Source: Marivita sp. S6314 (GTDB lineage: Bacteria; Pseudomonadota; Alphaproteobacteria; Rhodobacterales; Rhodobacteraceae). From it: a stretch of 64,000 bases of DNA. The first letter of the stretch is position 1; each line of letters starts with the position of its first letter. Shown here piece by piece: positions 28,690 through 36,515 of the stretch. The position numbers and the translations under genes were made by a program. The notes beneath the pieces are model-generated. The model was not told the origin of the DNA. It did not search any database and saw only the letters and a list, made by a program, of their open reading frames with translations. Where the stretch lies: the NCBI RefSeq assembly GCF_023015985.1, contig NZ_JALKAO010000008.1, forward strand, positions 21,930 through 85,929, read 5' to 3'.

Positions 28690-29008
28690 AGGCCACGTCC
28701 GCTGAGTCGTGTATTGTGAAGATCGTGTCCATGCGTGTCAGGCGGAACACCTTTTCGACAATCGGCTGCAACGCGGCCAGTTCAAGCGTTTGTCCGGAGC
28801 GCAACTGTTTCATGGACGCCACCACAGCACCCAGACCGCTCGAGTCGATAAAATCGACCTGCGCCAGATCAAGAACGATGCGCCCATCGGGATCCGCCGT
28901 CAGGGACCGCATGTCTTCCTTGAACTGAAGCGCCGTTGGCGCGTCGATTCGGGACGCGTTGACGCGAATCACGGTTGCGGTTGGCGTGGTGTCGACAGTC
29001 AGTTCCAT
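28670..29008 (-). CDS. STAS-domain anti-sigma factor antagonist
   Basis: 112 residues, SpoIIAA/RsbV-like. It is a single STAS domain with the phosphorylation loop VDFIDSSGLGAVV (Ser56/57). Dephosphorylated protein would bind the kinase encoded just downstream and release its target. The gene pair overlaps by 20 nt and forms a two-component partner-switching module. It is divergent from the thiolase gene. Confidence 0.9.
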   Translation of the reverse strand: MELTVDTTPTATVIRVNASRIDAPTALQFKEDMRSLTADPDGRIVLDLAQVDFIDSSGLGAVVASMKQLRSGQTLELAALQPIVEKVFRLTRMDTIFTIHDSADVACVVEDG

Positions 29009-29100
29009 AGAGCCTCGGCAGATAGATGTGCCGCCACCCTAGACGCCATTCGTTACCATCCGGTATGCAAGGCCCTATAACTCGGACACTGGGGAATAAC

Positions 29101-30264
29101 ATGGCTGATGTAATGATCACGGGCGCTTCGCGCACCGCGATGGGGGGCTTTCAAGGCGCGTTTTTATCTGCAACCGCGTCCGATCTGGGCGGCGCGGCGA
29201 TCCGCGCGGCGCTGGATCAGGCGGGCCTGTCGACGGTTGATGAACTCCTGATGGGGTGCGTGCTGCCCGCCGGTCAGGGTCAGGCCCCGGCGCGCCAGGC
29301 CGGGTTTGCCGCCGGTCTGGGCGAAGAGGTTCCCGCCACGACGCTGAACAAGATGTGTGGATCGGGCATGAAAGCGGCGATGATGGCGTTTGATGCCATT
29401 GCCCTGGGCCGGGCGCAGGCCATTGTTGCGGGCGGCATGGAAAGCATGACCAACGCGCCGTACCTGTTGCCCAAGATGCGCGCGGGCGCGCGGATCGGGC
29501 ATGGCGAGGTGGTCGATCACATGTTCCTTGATGGGCTGGAGGATGCCTATGACAAGGGCCGCCTGATGGGCACCTTTGCCGAGGATTGCGCCGAGGCGTT
29601 TCAGTTCACCCGTGAAGCCCAGGACGCCTACGCGTTGAAGTCCCTGTCGAATGCGCTTGAAGCGCAGGCCTCGGATGCGTTCGCGGCCGAGATCACGCCC
29701 GTCACCGTAAAGACGCGCAAGGGCGAGGTGACGGTCGCCGAAGACGAACAGCCGGGCACGGCGCGGCCGGACAAGATCCCGCTTCTGAAACCGGCGTTCC
29801 GCAAGGACGGGACCGTGACACCAGCCAACGCGTCGTCGATCTCGGACGGTGCGGCGGCGCTTGTCCTGACCAGTGCCGACACTGCCGGATCACAGGCGCG
29901 GGCGCGGATCGTCGGCCATGCAAGCCACGCTCAGGCACCGGGCCTGTTCACAACCGCCCCCGTGCCTGCGGCGCAGAAACTGCTGGCGCAGATCGGGTGG
30001 TCGGCCTCGGATGTGGACCTCTGGGAAGTGAACGAGGCGTTTGCCGTGGTTCCCATGGCCTTCATGCACGAAATGGGGCTGAGCCGGGACATCGTGAACG
30101 TCAATGGCGGGGCCTGTGCTTTGGGTCATCCCATCGGGGCCTCTGGCGCACGGATCATCGTGACCTTGCTCAACGCGCTTGAGACGCGCAATCTCAGCCG
30201 TGGGGTGGCCGCGATCTGCATCGGCGGCGGCGAAGGCACGGCCATCGCCATCGAACGCGTCTGA
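29101..30264 (+). CDS. Acetyl-CoA acetyltransferase (thiolase II)
   Basis: Thiolase of 387 residues that joins two acetyl-CoA to acetoacetyl-CoA or runs in reverse. The active-site Cys is in TLNKMCGSGMKA, the catalytic His in NVNGGACALGHPIGASGARI, and the second Cys in AICIGGGEGTA near the C-terminus. The length and motifs match PhaA/AtoB/AcaT. No phaB or beta-oxidation gene adjoins it, so polyhydroxyalkanoate synthesis cannot be claimed. The ATG at 29101 follows CTGGGGAATAAC. Confidence 0.93.
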   Translation: MADVMITGASRTAMGGFQGAFLSATASDLGGAAIRAALDQAGLSTVDELLMGCVLPAGQGQAPARQAGFAAGLGEEVPATTLNKMCGSGMKAAMMAFDAIALGRAQAIVAGGMESMTNAPYLLPKMRAGARIGHGEVVDHMFLDGLEDAYDKGRLMGTFAEDCAEAFQFTREAQDAYALKSLSNALEAQASDAFAAEITPVTVKTRKGEVTVAEDEQPGTARPDKIPLLKPAFRKDGTVTPANASSISDGAAALVLTSADTAGSQARARIVGHASHAQAPGLFTTAPVPAAQKLLAQIGWSASDVDLWEVNEAFAVVPMAFMHEMGLSRDIVNVNGGACALGHPIGASGARIIVTLLNALETRNLSRGVAAICIGGGEGTAIAIERV

Positions 30265-30322
30265 CTTTCTACTTGCCCGACATATCCCGAGGGTGCGGGG
30301 GCTGGCCCCCGCACGGACAAAC

Positions 30323-30778
30323 ATGGCCGATTACAAAACACTCGCGCAAACCCTGCACTCGCTGACCGCTGGCGAAACCGACACCGTGTCACTCATGGCG
30401 ACGGTCGCCTGCGAGGTGCACCATTCTGATGAACGCTTCGACTGGACCGGGTTCTACCGTGTGACGGGGCCGGAGATGCTCAAGATCGGGCCCTATCAAG
30501 GCGGGCATGGATGCCTGCACATCCCGTTTTCAAAGGGTGTGTGCGGGGCAGCGGCCCGCACCGGCACCATCCAGTTGGTTCCGGATGTGGAGGCTTTTCC
30601 CGGGCATATCGCCTGCGCGTCGTCGACCCGGTCGGAATTGGTTTTGCCCGTCTGGAACGGGCGCGGGCGGCTATTGGGGGTGTTTGATCTCGACAGCGAT
30701 CAGCCGGAGGCGTTTACGCAAGAGGATGCCGACGCGTTACAGTCCATATTGGCCGACACGTTTCGCGGCGTAAGGTGA
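30323..30778 (+). CDS. msrC: Free methionine-(R)-sulfoxide reductase (GAF domain)
   Basis: 151-residue GAF-fold enzyme that reduces free methionine-R-sulfoxide with thioredoxin. The three cysteines are C64 (GGHGCLHIP), C74 (KGVCGAA) and C98 (GHIACAS). Their spacing of 10 and 24 equals that of E. coli MsrC (C84, C94, C118). The ELVLPVWNGRGRLLGVFDLDSD block completes the family pattern. The start at 30323 follows CGGACAAAC. It lies 58 nt after the thiolase on the same strand. Confidence 0.9.
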   Translation: MADYKTLAQTLHSLTAGETDTVSLMATVACEVHHSDERFDWTGFYRVTGPEMLKIGPYQGGHGCLHIPFSKGVCGAAARTGTIQLVPDVEAFPGHIACASSTRSELVLPVWNGRGRLLGVFDLDSDQPEAFTQEDADALQSILADTFRGVR

Positions 30779-30837
30779 GCGGCTGGAAGAAGACACCGGC
30801 GTCGCGGCCAAACCGCCTTCATACAGCAACGGCTCCA

Positions 30838-30899
30838 TGAAAAATCCTTTGGAATTTTCACCAAACCGTGCCATGAAAATTTCGTAGGAATTTTCATGG
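30838..30899. repeat. Two tandem AT-rich hairpins before the XRE-cupin gene
   Basis: Hairpin 1, 30838-30860, has a 10-bp stem with one mismatch (TGAAAAATCC / GGAATTTTCA, loop TTT). Hairpin 2, 30871-30899, has a 13-bp stem with one wobble (CCATGAAAATTTC / GGAATTTTCATGG, loop GTA). The arms of the two are related, so they look duplicated. Hairpin 2 ends 7 nt before the ATG of the regulator gene, where a Shine-Dalgarno sequence would normally be. Confidence 0.7.
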
Positions 30900-30906
30900 C
30901 CGACTC

Positions 30907-31479
30907 ATGCAGCATGACGCCACCTTCTCGAACAAGACCTTGGGCGCGGATCTGCGGGCGCTTCGCAAGGCGCGCGGACTGACATTGCAGGATATCGCGG
31001 ACCAGATGGATCGGTCGGTCGGCTGGGTCAGCCAGATCGAGCGTGACCTGTCGGAACCGTCGATCACGGACCTGCGCCAGATTGCCAAGGTGCTTGATGT
31101 GCCGATTTCCCTTCTGTTCGGACAGGCAAATGCCAAGGCGGACGAAGCCGGGATCGTGGTGCGCGCCGGGGCGCGGCGGCCGATTGGCAGCCGTACTGCG
31201 GGCCTGATCGAAGAGTTGCTGTCGCCCGACCTGTCGGACGATTTCGAAGTGGTGCATTCGACATTCCAGCCGCACAGCCGCGCGGGCGAGATGATCACCC
31301 GCCCCACGCAGGAAGTCGGATATGTGGTTTCAGGCGCGCTGGACATGGTGATCAGCGGGCAGCGATTCACGTTGAACCCCGGCGACAGCTTCCGGATCAA
31401 GGAAGAGCCACATGAATGGATCAATCCCTATGACGCCCCGGCCGTGGTTGTCTGGGTAATCGCGCCCCCGGTGTACTGA
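30907..31479 (+). CDS. XRE-family regulator with C-terminal cupin domain
   Basis: 190 residues. A Cro/C1-type helix-turn-helix (about 10-65, LGADLRALRKARGLTLQDIADQM) is joined to a cupin effector domain (about 115-185, PHSRAGEMITRPTQEVGYVVSG). Proteins of this build control amino acid, polyamine and amine catabolism genes. It heads the plus-strand operon and its TGA overlaps the following LysE start by one base, so it very likely regulates that operon. No clear ribosome-binding site precedes the ATG; a strong hairpin ends 7 nt upstream. Confidence 0.9.
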   Translation: MQHDATFSNKTLGADLRALRKARGLTLQDIADQMDRSVGWVSQIERDLSEPSITDLRQIAKVLDVPISLLFGQANAKADEAGIVVRAGARRPIGSRTAGLIEELLSPDLSDDFEVVHSTFQPHSRAGEMITRPTQEVGYVVSGALDMVISGQRFTLNPGDSFRIKEEPHEWINPYDAPAVVVWVIAPPVY

Positions 31480-32105
31480 TGACGCTCGAAGGCTGGACCA
31501 TATTCGCGGTATTCTGGGTGGTTTTCGTGACCTCGCCCGGCCCCAATGCGGTCAACTGCATCCAGAACGGCATGACGCATGGGTTCGTGAAATCGCTGTG
31601 GGGGGTGCTTGCCATCCTGACCCAAGCGCTGCTGTTCCTATGCCTGTCCGCCCTTGGCGTGACAGCGCTGATCGCAGCGTCGCCTACGGCGTTCCTGGTG
31701 GCCAAGATCTTCGGCGCGGCGTTTCTGATCTGGCTGGGTGCGCGCGCGTGGATCAACGCGCAGAGACCACTGGCAGCAGCGGACGTCTCCAACGGATCAA
31801 TATACAGACGGGCTTTTGCCATTGCCACGATCAATCCCAAAAGCGTGGCGGGATACCTTGCGGCCTTCTCGCAATTCGTCATGCCGGACGTGCCGGTGGC
31901 GCAGCAGATGTGGGTCATCGTACCCACGGCGCTGACAATCACGGCGGCCAGCTATGTCACGTACACGGCGCTTGGCGCTGGCCTTGGGCGTGCGGCGCTG
32001 GGGGTCGTGGCCAACGTGGTCCTGCGCCGGGTGCTGGCCGTGTCGTTTATCATCTACGGTGTGTTGCTGGGCAGCACGGCGGTGCCACAAGGGGGACGTG
32101 TATGA
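31479..32105 (+). CDS. LysE/RhtB-family exporter (first copy)
   Basis: 208-residue inner membrane protein with six predicted helices; the family exports amino acids or related amines. The N-terminal block FWVVFVTSPGPNAVNCIQNGMTHG is the LysE signature (TPGPN-type). It overlaps the regulator stop by one base and the GFA start by 4 nt. In this operon it may export an amino acid by-product, or an analogue that would otherwise build up. The specific substrate is unknown. Confidence 0.9.
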   Translation: MTLEGWTIFAVFWVVFVTSPGPNAVNCIQNGMTHGFVKSLWGVLAILTQALLFLCLSALGVTALIAASPTAFLVAKIFGAAFLIWLGARAWINAQRPLAAADVSNGSIYRRAFAIATINPKSVAGYLAAFSQFVMPDVPVAQQMWVIVPTALTITAASYVTYTALGAGLGRAALGVVANVVLRRVLAVSFIIYGVLLGSTAVPQGGRV

Positions 32106-32473
32106 AGGGACGGTGTCTATGTGGCGCAGTGACATACACCGTGACCGGGACGCCCGGCGCACCGGCAGCGTGCCATTGCACGCAGTGCCGCAAGCAATCG
32201 GGGCATGTCTGGGCGTCCTCTTATACCGAGGATGGCACGCTCGACATACAGGGCGACGTGCGCTGGTATCAGTCCTCAGAAAAAGCCCGGCGCGGGTTTT
32301 GCCCGACCTGTGGATCGGCGCTGTTCTGGGATCACGAGGATGATCCGTTCATCTGCTTCTCCACAGGGTCGATTGATGGACCCACCGGGCTCACCCTGCG
32401 CGAACATATCCATACGCGCACCAAGGGCGATTATTACGAGATCAACCCCAGTGACCCGCAGCGAGAGGAGTGA
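32102..32473 (+). CDS. GFA/CENP-V family zinc protein (formaldehyde-activating-like)
   Basis: 123 residues. Cysteine ligands are C5, C7 (CLCGAV), C24, C26, C29 (CHCTQC) and C67, C70 (FCPTCGSALFW), the complete zinc pattern of the GFA fold. GFA proteins are named for glutathione-dependent formaldehyde activation in Paracoccus, though that activity is disputed. Methyl-group oxidation by the neighbouring dehydrogenases can release formaldehyde, so the placement fits. It overlaps the upstream LysE stop by 4 nt (ATGA). Confidence 0.9.
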   Translation: MKGRCLCGAVTYTVTGTPGAPAACHCTQCRKQSGHVWASSYTEDGTLDIQGDVRWYQSSEKARRGFCPTCGSALFWDHEDDPFICFSTGSIDGPTGLTLREHIHTRTKGDYYEINPSDPQREE

Positions 32474-32476
32474 GCG

Positions 32477-33100
32477 ATGATCGAGCTTGCCCTGTCCATT
32501 CCAGTGATCACCTACGTGACGTTCATGGGCGCGGCCGTGTTGCTGTACCTGACCCCCGGTGCCGATATGATGTTCACCATCGCAAGTGGGATGCGCGGCG
32601 GCGCTGCGTCGGGTATCGCGGCGGCGGGCGGGATCGGGTTGGGCGTGATGGGCCATGTGGTGATCGCCGCAGGTGGGTTGGCGGTCCTCTTGCTGACCTA
32701 TCCCATTGCCTATGACGCGCTGCGCTATGCGGGTGCGGCCTATCTGTTGTGGCTGGCGTGGCACAGCTGGACCGACACCACACCGCCGGAACAGCGCGAA
32801 GGCCGCCGCGACATCTGGCGCGCGTTTCGGCGCGGATTTCTGACCAACATCCTGAACCCCAAGGTCGGGCTTTTCGTGCTCGCCTTCCTGCCGCAATTCG
32901 CGGATCCCGCTATCGGGCCTGTCTGGCAACAGATCCTGCTGCTCGGCACGCTGCTCGCGATTGGTGAACTCGCCACCTACTGCGTGCTGGGTGCCTTTGC
33001 CGGGCTGGCCGCGACCCGCATCAAACGCGCATCCCGCTGGATGGGCAAACTATCTGCAATCGTTTTCGGTGGACTGGCCGTCCGCCTTGCCTGGAACTGA
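32477..33100 (+). CDS. LysE/RhtB-family exporter (second copy)
   Basis: 207 residues, six helices, with the signature VLLYLTPGADMMFTIASGMRGG near the N-terminus. It differs clearly from the first LysE, so this is not a recent duplication. It starts 3 nt after the GFA stop and ends 10 nt before the first GcvT-family dehydrogenase, all in one operon. Two exporters in a demethylation operon suggest that a toxic or surplus amine/amino acid must be removed. Confidence 0.9.
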   Translation: MIELALSIPVITYVTFMGAAVLLYLTPGADMMFTIASGMRGGAASGIAAAGGIGLGVMGHVVIAAGGLAVLLLTYPIAYDALRYAGAAYLLWLAWHSWTDTTPPEQREGRRDIWRAFRRGFLTNILNPKVGLFVLAFLPQFADPAIGPVWQQILLLGTLLAIGELATYCVLGAFAGLAATRIKRASRWMGKLSAIVFGGLAVRLAWN

Positions 33101-33110
33101 GGAGAGACCC

Positions 33111-35558
33111 ATGTCTGATTTCCCCACCACAGCCCGCGTTGTCATCATCGGGGGCGGCGTTGTCGGCACCTCGTCGCTCTATCATCTGGCCAAAGCAGGC
33201 TGGACCGATTGCGTTCTGCTGGAAAAGAACGAACTGACCGCAGGATCGACATGGCACGCGGCGGGCAATTGCCCGTCCTTCAGCACGTCCTGGGCGGTGA
33301 TGAACATGCAACGCTATTCGCTTTCGCTGTATCGGACGCTGGCGGACGAAGTTGACTACCCGATGAACTACCACGTCACCGGGTCGATCCGTTTGGGCCA
33401 TTCCAAAGAACGCGTGATGGAATTCGAACGCGCGCGGGCGATGGGGCGGTATCAGGGGCTGGACCTTGAGATGATGCAGGTCTCGGACATGAAAGACCGC
33501 TATCCGTTCATGGAAACACATGACTTGGCGGGCGGTTTGTACGACCCCGACGACGGCGACATCGACCCGGCGCAGTTGACGCAAGCCTTGGCCAAGGGCG
33601 CACGTCAGATGGGTGCGCGGATCGAACGGTTCTGCCCCGCCACGGGTGTCAGCCGCGATGGTGACGAATGGATCGTGCACACCGAAAAGGGCGACATTCG
33701 TTGCGAAAAAGTGGTGAACGCGGCGGGTTACTATGCCCAGCGCGTCGGCGAATGGTTCAAACCTTACGGCGGGCGCACGGTGCCGATGACGGTGATGAGC
33801 CACCAGTTTTTCCTGACCGAACCCGTGGCCGAGCTTGAGGCATGGTCCAAGGAAAACGGCAAGCTGCCCCTGCTGCGCGACGTGGATTCCAGTTACTACC
33901 TGCGGCAGGAAAAGTACGGTCTGAACCTTGGACCGTACGAACGCAACTGCAAGGCGCACTGGATCACACCAGACGATCCGATGCCCGAGGATTTCAGCTT
34001 TCAGCTTTACCCCGACGACCTTGAACGCCTCGAATGGTACATTGAGGATGCAATGGCCCGCGTGCCGATCCTTGGTGCCTCTGGTGTCGGGCGTGTGATC
34101 AACGGCCCGATCCCCTATGCGCCCGATGGTCTGCCCCTGATTGGCCCGATGCCGGGTGTGCCAAACGCCTTTGAGGCCTGTGTCTTTACCTTCGGCATCA
34201 CCCAAGGCGGCGGTGCGGGCAAGGTGCTGGCCGAATGGGTCACCGAAGGCCAGACCGAGTGGGATATGTGGGCCGTCGATCCGCGCCGCTATACCGATTA
34301 CACCGATCAGGATTACTGCAACCAGAAGGCCATTGAGGTCTACGGCCACGAATACGCCATGCATTTCCCGCATCACGAATGGCCCGCCGGGCGCGACAAG
34401 AGGCTGTCGCCGGTGCATGACAAGGTCAAGGAACTTGGTGGCGTCATGGGGGCCTATAACGGCTGGGAACGCGCCAACTGGTTCGCCAAACCAGGTGACG
34501 ACACGTCCGAGGACAGCACCCACACCTGGGCGCGTACAGGACCGTGGGAACAGCGCGTGCGCGAGGAATGCGAAGCGGTGCGCGATCATTGTGGCGTTCT
34601 CGACCTGCCCGGATTTTCGCGCTTCAAGATTCAGGGCCCGGGTGCGGATAACTGGCTGCGCGGGCTTGTGACCGGGGCACTTCCCAAGATCGGCCGGGTC
34701 GGGCTTGTCTATTTCGCCGATGATCGCGGGCGGATCGTGACGGAAATGTCGGTGACGCGCGAAGCCGAAGACCTGTTCGTTCTTGTCACCGCCGCCTCTG
34801 CCCAATGGCACGACCGCGAATGGCTGGAACGCCATATGCCCAAAGACGCGGCGTTCACGCTGGAAGACTGGACAACACGCATGTCCACCCTGATCGTCAC
34901 CGGCCCTGCCGCGCGGGACTGTCTTGGCAAGATATGCACTGGCGACCTGTCTCTCCCTTGGTTGAGCTTTCAGGAAAGCGAAATCGCGGGCGGCTGGGTT
35001 GCGTTGTTGCGGGTGTCCTTCGCGGGCGAACTTGGCTGGGAAATCCATGCCGAAAACGCCGATATGCCCGCAATTTACGATGCGGTTCTTGGCGCAGGGG
35101 CGAAGCCCTTTGGCATGTATGCGCTGAACTCGCTGCGTCTGGAAAAGGGATATCGCGCGTGGAAAGGGGATCTTTCCACGGATTACAGCCTTCTCGAAGG
35201 TGGGTTGGACCGCTTTGTCAAACTGGACAAGCCGCAGGACTTCCCGGGCAAAGCCGCACTGTTGAGCGAAAAGCAACAGGGCGTGAAGAAGCGCTTCGTG
35301 ACGTTGACCGTGGATGCCGGAGACTGCGACGCGCCTTACATGTCGTCGCTCTGGCACAACGGTGAGGTGGTGGGGGAAACCACCTCCGGCGGCTGGGGCT
35401 ACCGGGTGAACACATCCATCGCGCTTGGGATGCTGCGCAGCGATCTGGCCACACCCGGCACCGAGATCAACGTAGAAATCTTTGGTGAGATGCGCAGAGC
35501 GGTGGTCCAGAAGGACGCACCGTTGTGGGATCCGCAAGACGAAAGGCTGCGCGCATGA
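33111..35558 (+). CDS. FAD-dependent dehydrogenase with GcvT domain (dimethylglycine/sarcosine dehydrogenase-like), copy 1
   Basis: 815 residues. An N-terminal DAO-type FAD domain (VVIIGGGVVGTSSLYHLAKAG, residues 10-30) includes GSTWHAAG with His49, equivalent to the covalent-FAD histidine of mammalian dimethylglycine dehydrogenase. The C-terminal half (~430-810) is the FAO-M linker plus GcvT-like folate-binding domain, with GELGWEIHAENAD and LNSLRLEKGYRAWKGDL. The likely job is oxidising an N-methyl group and passing the carbon to tetrahydrofolate. Its exact substrate (dimethylglycine, sarcosine or another N-methyl compound) is not set. The next gene overlaps by 4 nt. Confidence 0.85.
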   Translation: MSDFPTTARVVIIGGGVVGTSSLYHLAKAGWTDCVLLEKNELTAGSTWHAAGNCPSFSTSWAVMNMQRYSLSLYRTLADEVDYPMNYHVTGSIRLGHSKERVMEFERARAMGRYQGLDLEMMQVSDMKDRYPFMETHDLAGGLYDPDDGDIDPAQLTQALAKGARQMGARIERFCPATGVSRDGDEWIVHTEKGDIRCEKVVNAAGYYAQRVGEWFKPYGGRTVPMTVMSHQFFLTEPVAELEAWSKENGKLPLLRDVDSSYYLRQEKYGLNLGPYERNCKAHWITPDDPMPEDFSFQLYPDDLERLEWYIEDAMARVPILGASGVGRVINGPIPYAPDGLPLIGPMPGVPNAFEACVFTFGITQGGGAGKVLAEWVTEGQTEWDMWAVDPRRYTDYTDQDYCNQKAIEVYGHEYAMHFPHHEWPAGRDKRLSPVHDKVKELGGVMGAYNGWERANWFAKPGDDTSEDSTHTWARTGPWEQRVREECEAVRDHCGVLDLPGFSRFKIQGPGADNWLRGLVTGALPKIGRVGLVYFADDRGRIVTEMSVTREAEDLFVLVTAASAQWHDREWLERHMPKDAAFTLEDWTTRMSTLIVTGPAARDCLGKICTGDLSLPWLSFQESEIAGGWVALLRVSFAGELGWEIHAENADMPAIYDAVLGAGAKPFGMYALNSLRLEKGYRAWKGDLSTDYSLLEGGLDRFVKLDKPQDFPGKAALLSEKQQGVKKRFVTLTVDAGDCDAPYMSSLWHNGEVVGETTSGGWGYRVNTSIALGMLRSDLATPGTEINVEIFGEMRRAVVQKDAPLWDPQDERLRA

Positions 35559-36436
35559 GCACGGTAACAATCCTTGATGGCGGCATGGGACAAGAGCTTC
35601 TGCGCCGCTCGGGCGCAGAGCCGACGCCGCTCTGGGCCACGCAGGTGATGATCGCCGCCCCGTCTTTGGTGCGCGACATTCACGCCGATTACTTCACCGC
35701 AGGCGCGCAGATCGCCACCACGAACACCTATGCCCTGCACCGCGACCGGTTGGAGGGAACGGCGTTCGAGACGGATTTCGAAAAACTGTACCGCACCGCG
35801 CTCGACATGGCCTTGGAAGCACGCGACGCCCATGGTGGCGGGCAGATCGCCGGCAGCATCGGGCCTTTGGGCCAATCTTACCGCGCCGATGTGCAGCCCG
35901 AACATGACAAGGCGGTTGACCTTTTTGCCGAAGTTGCCCGCATCCTGGCCCGCGAGTGCGACCTGTTGCTGCTGGAAACGGTGGCGTCCATCGCACAGGC
36001 GCGCGCTGCATTGGAAGGGGTGTCCGGCCTGGGTAAACCCGTCTGGATTGCCTTCACCGTCGACGACGAAGACGGCACGAAACTGCGCTCTGGCGAGGCC
36101 CTTGTGGATGCCGTGGCAGCCAGCGGAAAGGCGGACGCATTGCTGGCCAACTGTTCGGCCCCCGAAGCGATGCCGGACGCGCTCGATATCCTTGGTTCTA
36201 CAGGCAAGCCGACCGGTGCCTACGCCAATGCGTTCACACAGATCACCAAGGATTTCCTGAAGCGCAAACCGGTGGTCGACGTTCTGACCGCCCGCCGCGA
36301 TCTTGGCCCCGATGCGTATGCTGATCACGCTGAAACTTGGCGCGCAAAGGGTGCCACGATCATCGGCGGATGTTGCGAAACCGGCCCGGACCACATTGCA
36401 GAACTCGCCCGCCGCTTTGCGCGCGACGACGGTTAG
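35555..36436 (+). CDS. Homocysteine S-methyltransferase (betaine-homocysteine methyltransferase-like)
   Basis: 293-residue zinc-dependent methyltransferase. The TIM-barrel N-terminus reads ILDGGMGQELLRRSG. Zinc ligands are the Cys in LLANCSAPEAM and the pair C273-C274 in IIGGCCETGPDHI. It would move a methyl group to homocysteine, giving methionine. Between two dimethylglycine/sarcosine-dehydrogenase-like genes, glycine betaine is the natural donor guess (producing dimethylglycine), though S-methylmethionine-type donors are possible. Start overlaps the upstream stop (ATGA). Confidence 0.88.
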   Translation: MSTVTILDGGMGQELLRRSGAEPTPLWATQVMIAAPSLVRDIHADYFTAGAQIATTNTYALHRDRLEGTAFETDFEKLYRTALDMALEARDAHGGGQIAGSIGPLGQSYRADVQPEHDKAVDLFAEVARILARECDLLLLETVASIAQARAALEGVSGLGKPVWIAFTVDDEDGTKLRSGEALVDAVAASGKADALLANCSAPEAMPDALDILGSTGKPTGAYANAFTQITKDFLKRKPVVDVLTARRDLGPDAYADHAETWRAKGATIIGGCCETGPDHIAELARRFARDDG

Positions 36437-36515
36437 TGCGCCACCGCATGCTTCTTCTTTTTCCAAATATGCCAACACCGCGCTTTGCCACGCGCGCCCG
36501 GATCGGAGATCGCTC

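Noticed and set aside
33021..35570. An 849-codon minus-strand frame opposite the first GcvT-family dehydrogenase
   Set aside because: Antisense to a protein with clear FAD and GcvT motifs; its own translation is compositionally odd and has no recognised domain.
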